DNA from: Deroplatys truncata
Lineage: Eukaryota; Arthropoda; Insecta; Mantodea; Mantidae
Assembly (NCBI GenBank): GCA_030765065.1
Contig: CM060984.1
Coordinates: 83,787,988-83,851,987, forward strand
Direction of reading: 5' to 3'
DNA length: 64,000 nt
The notes beneath the pieces were generated by a model. It was given only the letters and a program-made list of their open reading frames with translations. It was not told the DNA's origin and ran no database searches. Each line of letters opens with the position of its first letter. The first letter of the stretch is position 1. Made by a program: the position numbers and the translations under genes. Positions 42,586 to 53,972 of this stretch are shown piece after piece.

Positions 42586-42716
42586 TGCCACGTTTTGATA
42601 TGTGCTGAATGTGTAGACGGCCTGCAGCTCACGTTGCTTTTAATGCTCTTTAAAACTTGAATGTAAAGTTAATAAGTACACAGCAGTTCTAACATGGGCA
42701 GATATCTGTTTATATA
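42586..42716 (-). promoter_or_regulatory. Core promoter and 5' UTR of the arm gene (right)
   Basis: The TATATAA box is at 42,716-42,710 on the minus strand, with the same distance to the first exon as in the left arm. Confidence 0.5.
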
Positions 42717-42954
42717 GGGATCTAAACCCCCTCCAGGCGATGCCGGCACGTCATCATGGCTGTGATGCTTACACGTCACGTGATTATTGCAGCCAATGAC
42801 ATCATCTCTTGCTACGCATGCGCAGAGGCCCTCAGCACTTCTATCCCTGCTTGTTTCACTTCCTCTCCCTCTCTCGCTCTCTCTCTCTCTCCCTCTCTCG
42901 CTCTCTCTCACACAGAGTACATCCATAATGTCGTTACACAAAGCTGCATACAGT

Positions 42955-43800
42955 TAAAGCATCAATCTAAGTGATGTATTCTAGAGTACAGAGGAAAATC
43001 AGTGAAGTCATTGAACTAGGGATTCTTCTAGGGATTCGAACTAGGGGCAACTGATTGAAAATTATATATAGCGTTAATTGTTCATTGTATGAGCTACCAA
43101 ACATGCTTTCGTCTATAGCTCTATCTCTGCTAGTTTCTGCGATAATTGAGATTTAAAGTTAAGGATCGAACCCTGGACGTCAGGTACCCTAATATACGCC
43201 CGCAAGATATTATCTGATGACATAAACGTAATAGGTTTATTTGGTACCTTTATCTTAATTATTTACTGTTATTAAATTTATAAGTAAACTTCATTGAATC
43301 GGTATTCGAACTCAGAACGCCAGAAACAAAATTATTTATAATATTAGCTTGTGTTTAAAAGATCTGTATGCAGTTACAGCATCGATCTAAGTGATATATT
43401 CTAGAACACAGTGGAAAATTAAGGAAGTCACTGAAAGATCGGGATTCGAGCTAGGGACAACTGATTGGAAATTATATAAAGCATTAATTGCCCATCATAG
43501 GAACTAAAAATCGTGCTTGGGTCCGCACCTTAATCCCTGCTAGTTTCTGAGTTAATTGAGATTTTAAAATTAAGGATCGAGCCCATGACACCTGGTACTC
43601 TAATATACATACACAAGAAAGGAACTAATGACATAAAAGTATTAAGTTTATTTAATGTCTTTATTTTAATTAGTTTTGGAGTTATTAGAAGATGAATTTG
43701 TAATCCCTCCTAGGATTCGAACCCCTGCATCCAGACCAGTTTCGAACAATTCGTAAATGACGTGTCGCATCCCGAGCTATAATTAGTTTTTATTGCATCA
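42955..43800 (-). repeat. Tandem array with ~137 bp units and B-box-like cores (right arm)
   Basis: Mirror of 31,740-32,580. The cores read GGATTCGAACTAGGGG (43,031), GGATCGAACCCTGG (43,163) and so on. Confidence 0.75.
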
Positions 43801-43824
43801 TTTTGTCTCTTTTCATTCAGGACA

Positions 43825-44200
43825 TGCGCGTGAGTTGGCGTGTGCGTGTGTGGGTTGGTGTTGTTGGGTGTAAGTGAACAGACATGTGTGCTTGCACACA
43901 TGTGTGTGTGTTATCGTGTGCGTATGTTCAAGTGTAACGGTGTATGTATGTATGTACGTGAGTGTGTGTGCATGTATGTGTGTGTGTCCATGTATATGTA
44001 TGTGCGAGTGTAAGAGCACTGGTGTATGTAGGTATACGCATGAGGTGCGTGAATGCGTGTGTGTACTAGTGTATGTATGTGTGTGTGTTAGTGTATGTAT
44101 GTGCGTGTGTGTATGTGCTTGCATGCGTGCACCAGTGTGTTTGCTGATGTGTGTGCAAGTGCTCGTGTATATGCGAACGCTTGAATGTGTACAAGTCGTG
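43825..44200 (-). repeat. (TG)n-type array (right arm)
   Basis: Mirror of 31,320-31,690. The CA run beside the 5' end differs by a few bases from the left arm. Confidence 0.85.
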
Positions 44201-44299
44201 GAGAAAGAAAGAGATAGATAGAAAGAAAAAGAGAGGAGAAGAAGAAAGAATATTGTCTAGGCATCGGGATATCTAAGTATGCTTCAGGGTTTAATATAA

Positions 44300-44835
44300 A
44301 TAATTATAGTTGTCAAATGCAATTTTAATCCGACCGCCCGCTGCTTCAATAACTTAATAGTTATTATAGCGTTTCGCAGGGCAGGATTCGAACTATGGAC
44401 CTCTGGTTCCTAAGAATACAGCTCGTTAAACATTGTAATGTTGTATAAATTAAATTATATTTGTTAAACACGTTTTAATCTGACCGTGCATAGTTTAATG
44501 TTTATTAAGCATTAGAGTTTCGCAGATTCGATCTAGGATCCCCCTGAACACCGTTTCATTAATTAAATTATATTTGTTAAATAGATTTTAATGTAGCCGT
44601 GCATAGTTTAATAGTTATTGAGCATTAGAGTTTCGCAGATTCGATCTAGGACCCTCTGAACACCCTTTTTATTAATTAGGGTAATGATATATAAAAAATT
44701 AAATTATATTTGATAAATACATTTTTTTAATCTGGTGGTGCATAGTTTAATTGTTATTACGCATTAGAGTTTCACTTGGTAAGAATCGAGCTAGAATTCT
44801 CTGAACTCCTTTTTTATTAAGTAGGGTAATGATAT
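44300..44835 (-). repeat. Tandem array of 115-150 bp units, four copies (right arm)
   Basis: Mirror of 30,540-31,215 but with one unit fewer. The unit corresponding to left 30,691-30,822 is missing, which explains most of the arm length difference. Confidence 0.75.
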
Positions 44836-45742
44836 AATAATATCAATCATTAATTTCTCATTAGCAATAAACATTTGATTACAGTAAGAATCGAGCACCG
44901 ATCTATGGATATCACACAGAGGTTTAATGCATGTAATGAAATGTATATTAGGCGCTTTTTCAGAGTCGCTGCCTGTAATGGACCAAGCATATACCCTATG
45001 CTCGGGTATATTCGTAGGATGTCGTAAAACATCGGGGAGAACTCCCTCAGGCAAAATTATGATGGCCGACCTGACGTTGTTACGCAGAGTTGGTAAACAA
45101 GTTTCTCTCTCTTTCACACAAACAAGGACAGGACGAGTATAAAGCAACCCTCGAATTCTTTTGTTAACTAGCAGGTGGTCAAACAATGGAAAAGGTCAGG
45201 CTTTGTTATGGAGTAGCGGGATGGGAACGCCGCAGGTGTCTTTCTAAACTAGTCTTGCCCAGGACAATAGAAAGGCACACACAATAGAATCTCTTGCACA
45301 ATGGAAAGGGTCAGGCTTTGTTATTGGGTTGGGGGATGAGTATGCCAGATGGTCTTTCTAAAGAATGCTTGCACCGGACAATAGAACTTGTTTCTCTGTT
45401 AACTGGCTTAGGTTCTCTTTGTCACAACCCTAATTCATCATGGGCTTTGTTCATTTTGACAGCTGAAGGGTAAGCATTGTTCTTTTGTTAAAAGCTAGTG
45501 GAACGAGTATGCCACGTATTCGACAAACAATGCAAGTGGGGGTGGGTGACTGACCAGGTGCAGAAGTGGCCTGATGTAGGAGGGGTAGGAAAAACATCTC
45601 GCCTTTGTTACAGAACCTTAAATTTATGACCCCTTTGTTCGGTTTAACAAGTGAAGGATAACCTTAATTGCTTAACTGTCAAGCCTCCATTGTACTCAAC
45701 AAGATTTACAACCGCAGCTGCAAGTAAAACTACCAATGAGCT

Positions 45743-45775
45743 GGGGGTGGGGGTGGGGGAGGGGAGGGGGCGGGG
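45743..45775 (+). promoter_or_regulatory. G-quadruplex-prone tract, right tip
   Basis: G5-T-G5-T-G5-A-G4-A-G5-C-G4, 66 bp from the right tip and the exact mirror of the left tract. Confidence 0.6.
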
Positions 45776-45841
45776 CTAATTAGCATATTAATTGCATTCC
45801 ATGCATATTAAGTGCGCCAGAACCATCATTTATACCCTACT

Positions 45842-45847
45842 CACCTC
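45842..45847. repeat. Polinton target-site duplication, right (CACCTC)
   Basis: Identical to 29,533-29,538. Confidence 0.85.
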
Positions 45848-46205
45848 ATTTTTCATTTCAGTTCACCTTTAATATACTTGTTGTTTCAGGATTGCAAGTG
45901 TCGACGGGAGTCTCGGCGTTGCATGGCAGGGGGAAAAGGTGCTCTCGTGACACTTTGTCCACCGAAATGGGAGCGGTCTCCGAGTTCCGGCTCCCCAGCA
46001 AGCCTTCGGGGAGGAGGGGAGCCGGTTGTAGGCCAGTTGCCATGCGGGGAGTTTTAACCTGGAAAATGTAGGGAAGCTCTGTCGTGCCTCGTGATCCGGT
46101 CGCCCTCTGCCTCCTCTCACCTCATCTCCCCTCCCGGAAGTTTCCCGTTAGAAGCGTAGGCACAAAAGCTCTCCTTAATCAAGGTGCTAAGTCCCCCTTC
46201 GACCT
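45848..46205 (+). repeat. tRNA-derived SINE, right part
   Basis: It resumes at ATTTTTCATTTCAGTTCACC and continues through GTGTCGACGGGAGTCTCGGC and GGCACAAAAGCTC, parallel to 15,165-15,510 in the uninterrupted relative. Confidence 0.75.
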
Positions 46206-46239
46206 AGTCATATCCTTCCCTCTATCGCTTCTTTTACTG

Positions 46240-46893
46240 GGTATGTTTGAGAACTGGCCATAAAATTCCATGATCTTTCCATGCAATCGCAGGAAACAAC
46301 TGAAGGTCGACAGGACCTTAAAAATGGCTAAGTGTTGAACGATTCGAACCGTTAATAGTGGATATGTCAGAAATGACTGATGCCACAAAAAAATTATTTG
46401 AAATATATTGTGTGTTTCTAAGAGTTCCACTTTTTTGTGTTTAGTAGATTATCGTCCATCGCTTAACCAGTCTACCAGTTATACAAGATTACACAAAATT
46501 CCTTCTTAATGAAGAGGACTTCACAGGCTATTTCCAGAAAATTCAGGATATACATTTTATTTGGTATTTAAATATGTTTAATATATGATATTTTAATTAA
46601 AATCGTCAGAGCCACGTTCTAAAAAATAAAAAATTTCCGAAAATGTCCCATATAAAGGGTAGTTTAGGGTGGGGAGATTGTATTAAAAATGTGTTGCATC
46701 ATTGGAAGATACTGACCCTAAATACCAAGATTGGTATTTATCCGACATTTCGTTTCGGATTTTTTTTCTCTAAATGCTTTTTTGGATTCAACGTGCTTCA
46801 AAACATGTATTACTGTTGAAATCTCAGTACCGAATTTTTGGGTGGAATATAATACATCTTCTATCTACTGTGTGCGTGGTAGAGAATGTAAAA
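46240..46893 (+). repeat. Family X repeat, diverged, 5' truncated
   Basis: Blocks from GAGAACTGGCCATAAAATTCC through AATCGTCAGAGCCACG to the 3' end GTGGTAGAGAATGTAAAAA. The microsatellite is lost. It belongs to the same divergent subgroup as 48,187-49,074 (shared CATAATCTTTCCATACAATCG-like block). Confidence 0.65.
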
Positions 46894-48186
46894 ATATATT
46901 GATACATGAACGATTAAATTTTTCGATACCCGATGCTATAATAGTTAAGACAGTTTTGTTTAGATATAGTTACTGTAGTATGATGTATGATTTCATTGCA
47001 CTTCCATGTTATTCCACTCCCTGGTGGATAGTTATTTGTAAAGATATGTATATCTATCTGGGAATAGCTTGCCCAACTAAGTGCGAAGAAAGCACGAGCA
47101 AATATATGTTTCCAAATTATCTTTTATTAATTGAAAACACAGTTGTGGAATTGGGTCCCCGTGAAAGTAAAGGTGGACGCACTGGTAATATTTGAACCGA
47201 CGAAATTGTCGAAGTGCAGGGGTATCACTATTTCTGTTTTTCGATTATAAGGCTATAATGTTCCCCATTAATTTTTGTTTTTTCAACTGTGCTATTCACG
47301 AGCATGTCCTACTGGATTATTATTACAGAAAAAGGAAATGCCATCTAATTAGATAATATTTTTAACAAATACTATCAATTTTGAAAAGTTTACACAGATA
47401 GATGCCTGTTGGTTGAAATGTATACGTTCACAACACTCCATAATCTTGTTGCTACAGGTGTTATCTAACGAATTACTGAAGTGAGCGTGTGTGTTTTGTT
47501 TTTATGTCATTATCATGAAGCTTATTGTACATCGTTTGTTTGTCGATATTAAAACCAGAAATAAAATTGCCGAAAGACATTTTAGTAGAAGCTGAAAAAG
47601 CAGAATTATTCATAATTCCAGGGAAATCATGTTAATTATCAGAAAGAACACAAAAGATTTCTTAATTAGATGGAGAGTATAGGTATATGATTTGGATATT
47701 TCGGAATCATTGGGGTTAGCATGTATTGTAGAATAATTTAGTATTTTTATTCATATTTTGTAACGCAACTATTTAATGAATAATTTTATTATTACTGTGG
47801 TAATTTTATTAAACAAATGCCATAATTTGGCAAACTATTAACGATCTTGACCGACAGTAAAGGCTACTGTATGTAATTTTGGTATACAAAAATTAATTTA
47901 TAGATAATTTATCATTCAAGTTTTAGTTTGTTTATAGTGCACTTTACTCTTTTCTGCTTGAATACTGAACTATTTAACTGCAAGTTTACAATTCGCTGTA
48001 TAAATACATACAAACAAACAAATACACACACAAACGAGCGCTTTGATTTTAGAAACAGCTAATGATGCTTAATAACTGTTAACGGCAGGTTTTTAACTTA
48101 TATTTTATTAATTTTAGTTAGAAAATACACTCACATTCAGTCCCACGCTCTGTGGAAGGAAGGAAATGATTCTACGTAATTAAAAA
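46894..48186. other. AT-rich spacer, nothing recognised
   Basis: 1.3 kb without a supportable gene or repeat. Confidence 0.35.
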
Positions 48187-49074
48187 TCTTATGTGATACA
48201 TTCACTTGACCTTTTAAACCCTGTATCATTTATTAGTATGAATAAAAACTATTCCTACTAAGGCTTATTTTTCTGTCTACTACATTATAATCCGAAGAAA
48301 CCTTAGTAGAAATAGCTGGATTACACATTTCGTTATAGATACACAGGGAACAGCGATAGTCAAATGTTTAAGAACTGGACGCTAAATGCTGGCCTTAAAA
48401 TTCCATAATCTTTCCATACAATCGAGGTGAAACAATTGAATGTTGACAAGACTTCAAGAGAATGGGCAAGTATTAAACGACTAGAACAATAAATAACGAA
48501 ATCTCAGAAATGGCTTATGCCACAAAAAAGCTTATTTGAAATAAATTGTGTGCTTTAAGAGATCTACATTTTTTGTGTAGTACGTTTTTTGTCTATTGTT
48601 TAACGTTTACCAGCTATACAAGATTATACAAAATTCCTTCCAAATAAAGAGGACTTCACAGGCTATTCCCAGAAAATTTAAGATACGCAATTTATTTGTC
48701 CTGTAAATATATTTAATCTATAGTATTTTAATCAAAATCGTTGGAGCCATTTTTTTAGAAAATAACAAATTTCGTAGAACGTTCCCTGTAGTCTGGGGTG
48801 GGGTGATTTTCTTGAAAATATATGTCGCATCTTTGGAAGGTAATGAACCGAAATATCAATTTGTATTTATCCAACTTTCTGTTTTTGAGTTATGCTGTTC
48901 ATACACACACACACACTCACACACACACACACACACACACAGGCCTTGTTTTTTTGTTTGTTTGAATTCAGGGAGCCTCAAAACATGTACTTCCGGTTAT
49001 ATCTGGATATCGAATTTTTGTGTAGAATGCAACACCTTCTTTAACTGTTATGCATGTGGTAGAGAAAGTAAAAA
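48187..49074 (+). repeat. Family X repeat, full length, divergent subgroup
   Basis: 5' TCTTATGTGATACATTCACTT, internal X blocks, CA microsatellite at 48,902-48,941, 3' end GTGGTAGAGAAAGTAAAAA. Confidence 0.7.
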
Positions 49075-49155
49075 TGCCCACGCCTCAGCTGGGAGTCAAA
49101 TCCTGAACCTCTAGGTTGAGAAAACAGAACGCTGACCACTCAACCACACATGCAT
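49075..49155 (-). repeat. tRNA-like SINE head fragment
   Basis: On the minus strand a GTGGTTGAGTGGTCAGCG head and AGGTTCAGGATTTGACTCCC give A-box and B-box spacing like a tRNA. No body follows. Confidence 0.5.
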
Positions 49156-49789
49156 TCAACGGTACATATAGTGTTGGATTCTTCTAAGGTAAGCGTAGGC
49201 CTCAATAAGAAATCGGTGCCATTTACGATAGTTGTCTTCTTACTAAATCTAAATAAGCACGTTCATTGTTTTAAATTACGACTCCAAGTACTAACCGATA
49301 CAGTCATAAAACGCGCACATTAATGACGATTTTTCAAATGAAAGTAATTAATCAGGAAGAGAAAGCGTTTCCGTCAAGTTGGTACAGCCAATTTGTAAAA
49401 TTCTGCTTGAGGAAGCAGTAACCGTCACGGAATGCAGCATCTTTGTTGAACCGAGTCAAGACACATAATGAGAAAGTACCTGCTTTAATTTCTACGAGAA
49501 AGCAAACAATTCCATTGTCTGAAAGCGATTCTAACACAATGAGATATAACTTAAACATTCAGTTCTTGGGTTGACTGAAACGAAAAATAAAACTTCAGCC
49601 ACGAAGCTACACGATGAAGTAATGGAAAACATATGCTCCTTAATGTTCTTGGTATGGTATTCCTGCGCATACAGGATCCAAATTCTGAGTATACTTAAAT
49701 ATCAATTAACAATCCGATGTGTCACAATCTTCCGAATTTCTCTACCAAATTCATTTATTTTAAGAGCTGCTCACAAATTCCTCATAAGT
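49156..49789. other. Spacer, nothing recognised
   Basis: Only short open frames without motifs. Confidence 0.35.
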
Positions 49790-49910
49790 ATTACTTCCTC
49801 TACCATGTACTAGTAGGTGCAGAAGATATTGCATTTCATCCAAAAATTCGATACCAATATTTCAATGTAAATACATGTTTTGAGGCCCCCTGAATCTTAA
49901 CTGTGACTTT
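49790..49910 (-). repeat. Family X 3' end fragment
   Basis: TTACTTCCTCTACCATG, then CCAAAAATTCGATACC and ACATGTTTTGAGGCCCCCTG, matching the last ~120 bp of X in reverse. Confidence 0.75.
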
Positions 49911-50234
49911 TCACACTTACCTACAAGGCTGCATTTCAAAGCGTTTTTCTACAAATCTATGAAAGAGAGAACAAAAGTATTTATAAAGATTTTTAGTGCG
50001 CTCATGAAGACACCCGGTATTTTCCTGATGTTGCTGACGATAAAGCAAAGAGATTGGCAGTAATTAATGTTAAGAGCAGCTAATTAGTTTATTGCAGTAA
50101 ACTGTGTATTCTGGAAGAAATTTCCCTATCTAAGCGGTCATTTCACTTTTCACTTCAGCATCGGCTTCCAAAGGAAGCATTTGAAAGAAGTTACAATAAA
50201 GATGGATAAATTGAGTGATACACTCTCTTAGTTT
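49911..50234. other. Spacer, nothing recognised
   Basis: No supported feature. Confidence 0.35.
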
Positions 50235-50520
50235 GAGAGTCGTCCTCGTGGTGTAGTGGTTACCATGCTAGCCTCTAGTTCCCGAGGTCACGGGTTCAAA
50301 CCCGGCGGAGGGCGATGGATTTTTTCGATCGTAAAAATCCTTAGCCTGGCATCCTTTGGAAGGGAAGTAAAGCCGGTGGTCACGTGCACCGGTTCGTAAA
50401 AGAACCTCAACCCTAATAAAGAGGCCTCTGAGCAAAATTATCGGTCTTTCATGCCCAATATAGAATGGGACGCTAAGGACCAGAGCAGTTAAACAGCGTC
50501 CATAAATAAAACTCAATTTT
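50235..50520 (+). repeat. SINE with well-preserved tRNA-like head
   Basis: The head can form an acceptor stem TCGTCCTC/GAGGGCGA, with an A-box TGGTGTAGTGG and a B-box GGGTTCAAACC. The body (CCGGTGGTCACGTGCACCGG, then GAGGCCTCTGAGCAAAATT) recurs inverted at 57,685-57,960, so this is a SINE and not a functional tRNA gene. Confidence 0.75.
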
Positions 50521-50959
50521 TCTTACTTGAGATGGATTCCTTCACTGCAACATTACTGATAGAAAAACCTTAAATGAAATCGAACTTCCGCACACAACGA
50601 AAGTGAGTGACTAATAATTTGATTAGCATAATTTTGAATTCTAAATTAATTTTAAAAATATCAATGTACATTGCCTAAAGGACAATGGGGAGCCCAGCTT
50701 TGGGGGGGGAGGCAAAAGGAGTGAAAGCCATTTAGTGATACTCAGTATAAAATACGTTTAAAAATAGTTTTCAGCCACTTTTCAGCGAAATAAAACATAC
50801 TTGTTTTGCAATAACAATAATAATAGTAATAATAACACATTAAATATGTTGATTATTAAACTGATCTACTTCCTCATTTCGTCAATTAGCACCTTAATAA
50901 ATAAACTCCGGCGTGTAACAGTCACGCAACTTTCCTTAGAATTGTATTCGTAGGTAATC
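50521..50959. other. AT-rich spacer with a short AAT-rich run
   Basis: CAATAATAATAGTAATAATA-type sequence lies at 50,810-50,836; otherwise nothing is recognised. Confidence 0.4.
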
Positions 50960-50961
50960 TA

Positions 50962-51841
50962 CGAGGGCTGATCAACAAAGACTGAGACTAATTTTTTTCA
51001 CAGATGTTTAATACTCCAATTCAATGTTTAAATGATCTTTCTCAAAGTAGTTCCCTCCTACTTCAATGCACTTTTTATAGCCTCTCTGTCAGTCCTTGAA
51101 CACGTGCTGCAGACCCTTCTTTGTCAGGTCCTTGAGAATCGCCTCACTTTTCTTGAGCACTGCTTCAGAGTTCTCAAATCGAATACCCCTAAGCTTTGCC
51201 CTTAGTGATGGGAATAAAAAAAGTCGCAGGGTGCAAGATTGGGGCTATAAGGTGGGTGTGTTACACAGGTAATGTTGAATCGAGCCAGAAACTGCATGAC
51301 TTGATTTGCGACGTGAGGCCGTGCATTGTCATGATGAAGTCGCCACCCAGACCGAGAAAGCTCTGGTCGTTTCTTTGAAATGTGCTTCCTCAGTGTAGCC
51401 AATACTGACGTGTAGTATGCTGCTGTAACAGTAGTGTGAGGGGGAACTGCATGCTGGTAAATCATTCCATTACAGTAAAAAATGTGATCACCATCACTTT
51501 CCCTGCAGATGGAACAACTTTTGCCTTTTTTGGTGTTGGAGAACCTGGCGATTTCCACACTGTGCTGGCTTGTTTTCCTTCAGGATCATAATGATGCAGC
51601 CGTGACTCATCACCGGTGATAATCGATTTAAAAAATGCATCACCTCCATTGTCTGGCATGCGAAATGCACGTAGGGTCTACAAAATAGAGCATTACTACC
51701 AACCTACCAATACGAGAGTGCTGCCACCTACCAACATTATACATAAAAACCCGCTCTTTTCAAATATTTATGTTACAGATACGAAACTATCATGGAAGCT
51801 ACAGGAAAAAATCAGTCTCAGTCTTTGTTGATCAGCCCTCG
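50962..51841 (-). mobile_element. Mariner element, internally deleted, with TA target duplication
   Basis: The ends CGAGGGCTGATCAACAAAGA and TCTTTGTTGATCAGCCCTCG are perfect inverted repeats, flanked by TA at 50,960-50,961 and 51,842-51,843. At 880 bp it is well below the usual ~1.3 kb. The N-terminal transposase region is missing. Confidence 0.9.
51000..51660 (-). pseudogene. Mariner transposase, N-terminally deleted and frameshifted
   Basis: On the minus strand ITGDESRLHHYDPEGKQ (51,660-51,560 region) holds the first catalytic Asp. WRLHHDNARPHVANQVMQFL holds the second and PPYSPNLAPCDFF (about 51,240-51,205) the third, so the catalytic triad is still readable. LRGIRFENSEAVLKKSEAIL and KCIEVGGNYFEK form the C-terminus, ending near 51,010. 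The frame changes between the first and second Asp blocks and again after CDFF, and the DNA-binding domain is gone, so it cannot act as a transposase. The intact ends could in principle still be mobilised in trans. Confidence 0.85.
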
Positions 51842-51843
51842 TA

Positions 51844-52371
51844 CAAGTCATTTATACGTAACTTTAGTTTTATTCTTCTCTGTGTTTCCTGTTACTCATC
51901 ATAAACATTTGTAAGAAATATTTCAGACAGTTAATACCTCGATTGTCCGCTAAGACTGCTAAAAAGCAAGTCGACATACTTAGGTTAGCCAGAATGTTAC
52001 AAACGCTGAGAAACAAAGGAAGTGAAGGCTAACAACTGGACTGCAACTCTATTTAGCTCCACTACGACATTGCAAATACAGATCATGTTAAAACACATTA
52101 CTACATGACAAAACACAGAAATATAAATACATACTAGTACGAAACCAGAGATCACTTTATAGAGTAATCGTGATACAAATGTCATAATGCACTGATAATT
52201 TAGCTGAAAACTACTGTATTAATTTAAATATGAAACATAATGTTATGGTTTAACCTAAAGTCGCTCAAAATAAAATGTGTTAGGCTGAACATTTGGAAGG
52301 GATATAAGTTACCCTCTACGTCACCTTATAAGGAAAAAGCATACTTAACATTAATTAGAATACCCATTGTC
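51844..52371. other. AT-rich spacer, nothing recognised
   Basis: No supported feature. Confidence 0.35.
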
Positions 52372-52625
52372 TGGCCAGTAGCTCGGTCGTTAAAGCAACT
52401 GCCTGCTGTACGACGGGTTCCGGGTTCGATTCCCAGCTGGGGGTGGGCAGTTTTCTCTAGTCAAGATTAAGCCCTATCCTCCCAAGAGTCTGGAAGTATG
52501 AAGAGTGTGAATGTGTGCAAGGAACCCAACGACAAGAGCTACACGAGTAACACCATTGCCAATAGGCAATAACTTCCAAAGGACCAATAAGGCCGCCGCC
52601 GATAAGACCCCACCCCAAAAAAATC
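52372..52625 (+). repeat. tRNA-derived SINE, second family
   Basis: The head CCAGTAGCTCGGTCGTTAAA is followed by a B-box CCGGGTTCGATTCCCAGC and the body TCCTCCCAAGAGTCTGGAAG. The body recurs at 53,715-53,972 (minus) and 56,355-56,700 (plus). Confidence 0.75.
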
Positions 52626-52668
52626 TGAGATGGACTCTCATCAGTTTCACAAACAAGGCTATAAAAAA

Positions 52669-53583
52669 TCTGATATGTTACACTCACATGACTTTCTCTA
52701 CTCTTGTACAAACTATTCTTACAAACGCTTATTCTCCATGTACTTCATGTTAATCGAGATAAACATTTGCAGACTCTATCTTATTGCTAATTTTCTTGTA
52801 GATGCAAGGGGAATATATATTTACAAGGGCAATAAAGAAATACAGTAGCCTTTAAGCACATACATATCTCTTAATAGCTGGTTGCTAGGTGCAGCACCAT
52901 TCCCTTTGCTACAGATTAATACTCTTTGCATATCCACGACAAAAAAATGAATAACGAATTCCCATTTTAGAAAATAAGTATTGAAAATTTTAAGGGAATA
53001 ACAAGCAATATCTCGAAAATGGTTCACCCAACAAAAAAAAATGTATATGACATAAATTGTGTATTTTAACGCGATCTACATTTTTTGTGTAGTAAAATTT
53101 TGTCTCTCTCTTATGGTTTACCAGTTATGCAAAAGTCGTTCACAATGGAGAATACTTTTGGAGACATTCCCAGAAAATTCAAGATATACATTTTATTTGT
53201 CATGAAAATACCTTAAACATATGATATTTTAATCAAAATCGTTAGAGCCATTTTTGAGAAAGTTAAACTTTTCGAAAAATGTTCCATGTAAAGGGTAATC
53301 TGGGGTGGGGGGATTTTCTTGAAAACCTTCGTGTCGCATCTCTGGAAGATACTGAACCTAAATAGCAAGTTTGGTGTTTATCCGACTGTTCGTTTCTGAG
53401 TTATGCTGTTTACAGACAGACACACACACAGACAGACACACACACGGACATGTTTCCAAAAATGCTTTTTTTTGGATTCAGGGTGTCTCAACACATGTAT
53501 TTCCGGTGAAATCTCGGTATCGAATTTTAGGGTGGAATACAATACTTCCCCTACTTACTGTACGTAGTAGAGAAAGTAAAAAT
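52669..53583 (+). repeat. Family X repeat, full length
   Basis: 5' TCTGATATGTTACACTCAC after an A-run, microsatellite at 53,412-53,444, 3' end GTAGTAGAGAAAGTAAAAA. It belongs to the subgroup with 'CAGCTATTAAGAGATATGTA' on the opposite strand, as at 1,859, 27,381 and 60,939. Confidence 0.85.
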
Positions 53584-53714
53584 ACACTATGAGGAAAAAT
53601 ATTTCTCATTTATGTATTCCTCCCTCCTTTCCGCTTGCGTTATAATCACCGCATATGAACCTGTTATATCAAGTTTTTTAAGTTCTATTTCCAGCGCGCC
53701 TTTCACTGTAAAGG

Positions 53715-53972
53715 TCTTAAAGGTGGCCTATCCTTTGGAACATGTTATTGCCTACAGGCAATGGTGTTAGCCCGTATTCGCTTGTCGTTGGATATCTGGT
53801 AAACTTTGGCTTTTATTCATTAAATAACACACACATTCACACTCTCATTCATACTTCCAGTCCCTGGGGAAGATAGGCTTGGCTGGTAAAAAATCCGTAC
53901 CCCTAGCTGGGAATCGAATCCAGGACTCCTCGCACAGTAGGCAGGTGCTCTATCGACTAAGCTACGAGTCAA
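53715..53972 (-). repeat. tRNA-derived SINE, second family
   Basis: The minus-strand head GACTCGTAGCTTAGTCGATA is followed by TGGATTCGATTCCCAGC and a body with ACTGGAAGTATGAATGAGAG. Confidence 0.7.

Larger units (their letters stand above)
29539..45841. mobile_element. Polinton/Maverick-like element, 16,303 bp, with giant terminal inverted repeats
   Basis: The left tip AGTAGGGTATAAATGATGG and the reverse complement of the right tip agree. The element starts AG and ends CT, as Polintons do, and is flanked by a 6-bp duplication inside a SINE. The arms are 29,539-36,046 and 39,484-45,841, and over the stretches I aligned by eye they differ at only a few percent of positions. The core (36,047-39,483) carries a BED-finger gene, a minisatellite, and PLA2-like and pX-like coding typical, from memory, of insect Polinton/adintovirus-like elements. 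I find no polymerase B, integrase, ATPase or protease motif, so mobilisation would need helper proteins in trans. The arms also contain gene remnants, which normal short Polinton TIRs do not. Confidence 0.85.
39484..45841. repeat. Right terminal inverted repeat arm (6.36 kb)
   Basis: It is the reverse complement of 29,539-36,046. It begins inside the pX-like gene (AAAGATTCCTCATATTAG) and ends at the element tip ATACCCTACT. Confidence 0.9.

Noticed and set aside
29539-45841. The big palindrome as an assembly artefact
   Set aside because: Arms differ by scattered substitutions and one tandem unit, the core is single copy, and the tips are flanked by a target duplication inside a SINE. An artefact would give identical arms and no duplication.
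50235-50307. Functional tRNA gene
   Set aside because: Acceptor stem and boxes are good, but the anticodon arm is poor and the flanking body recurs at 57,685-57,960, so it is a SINE head.
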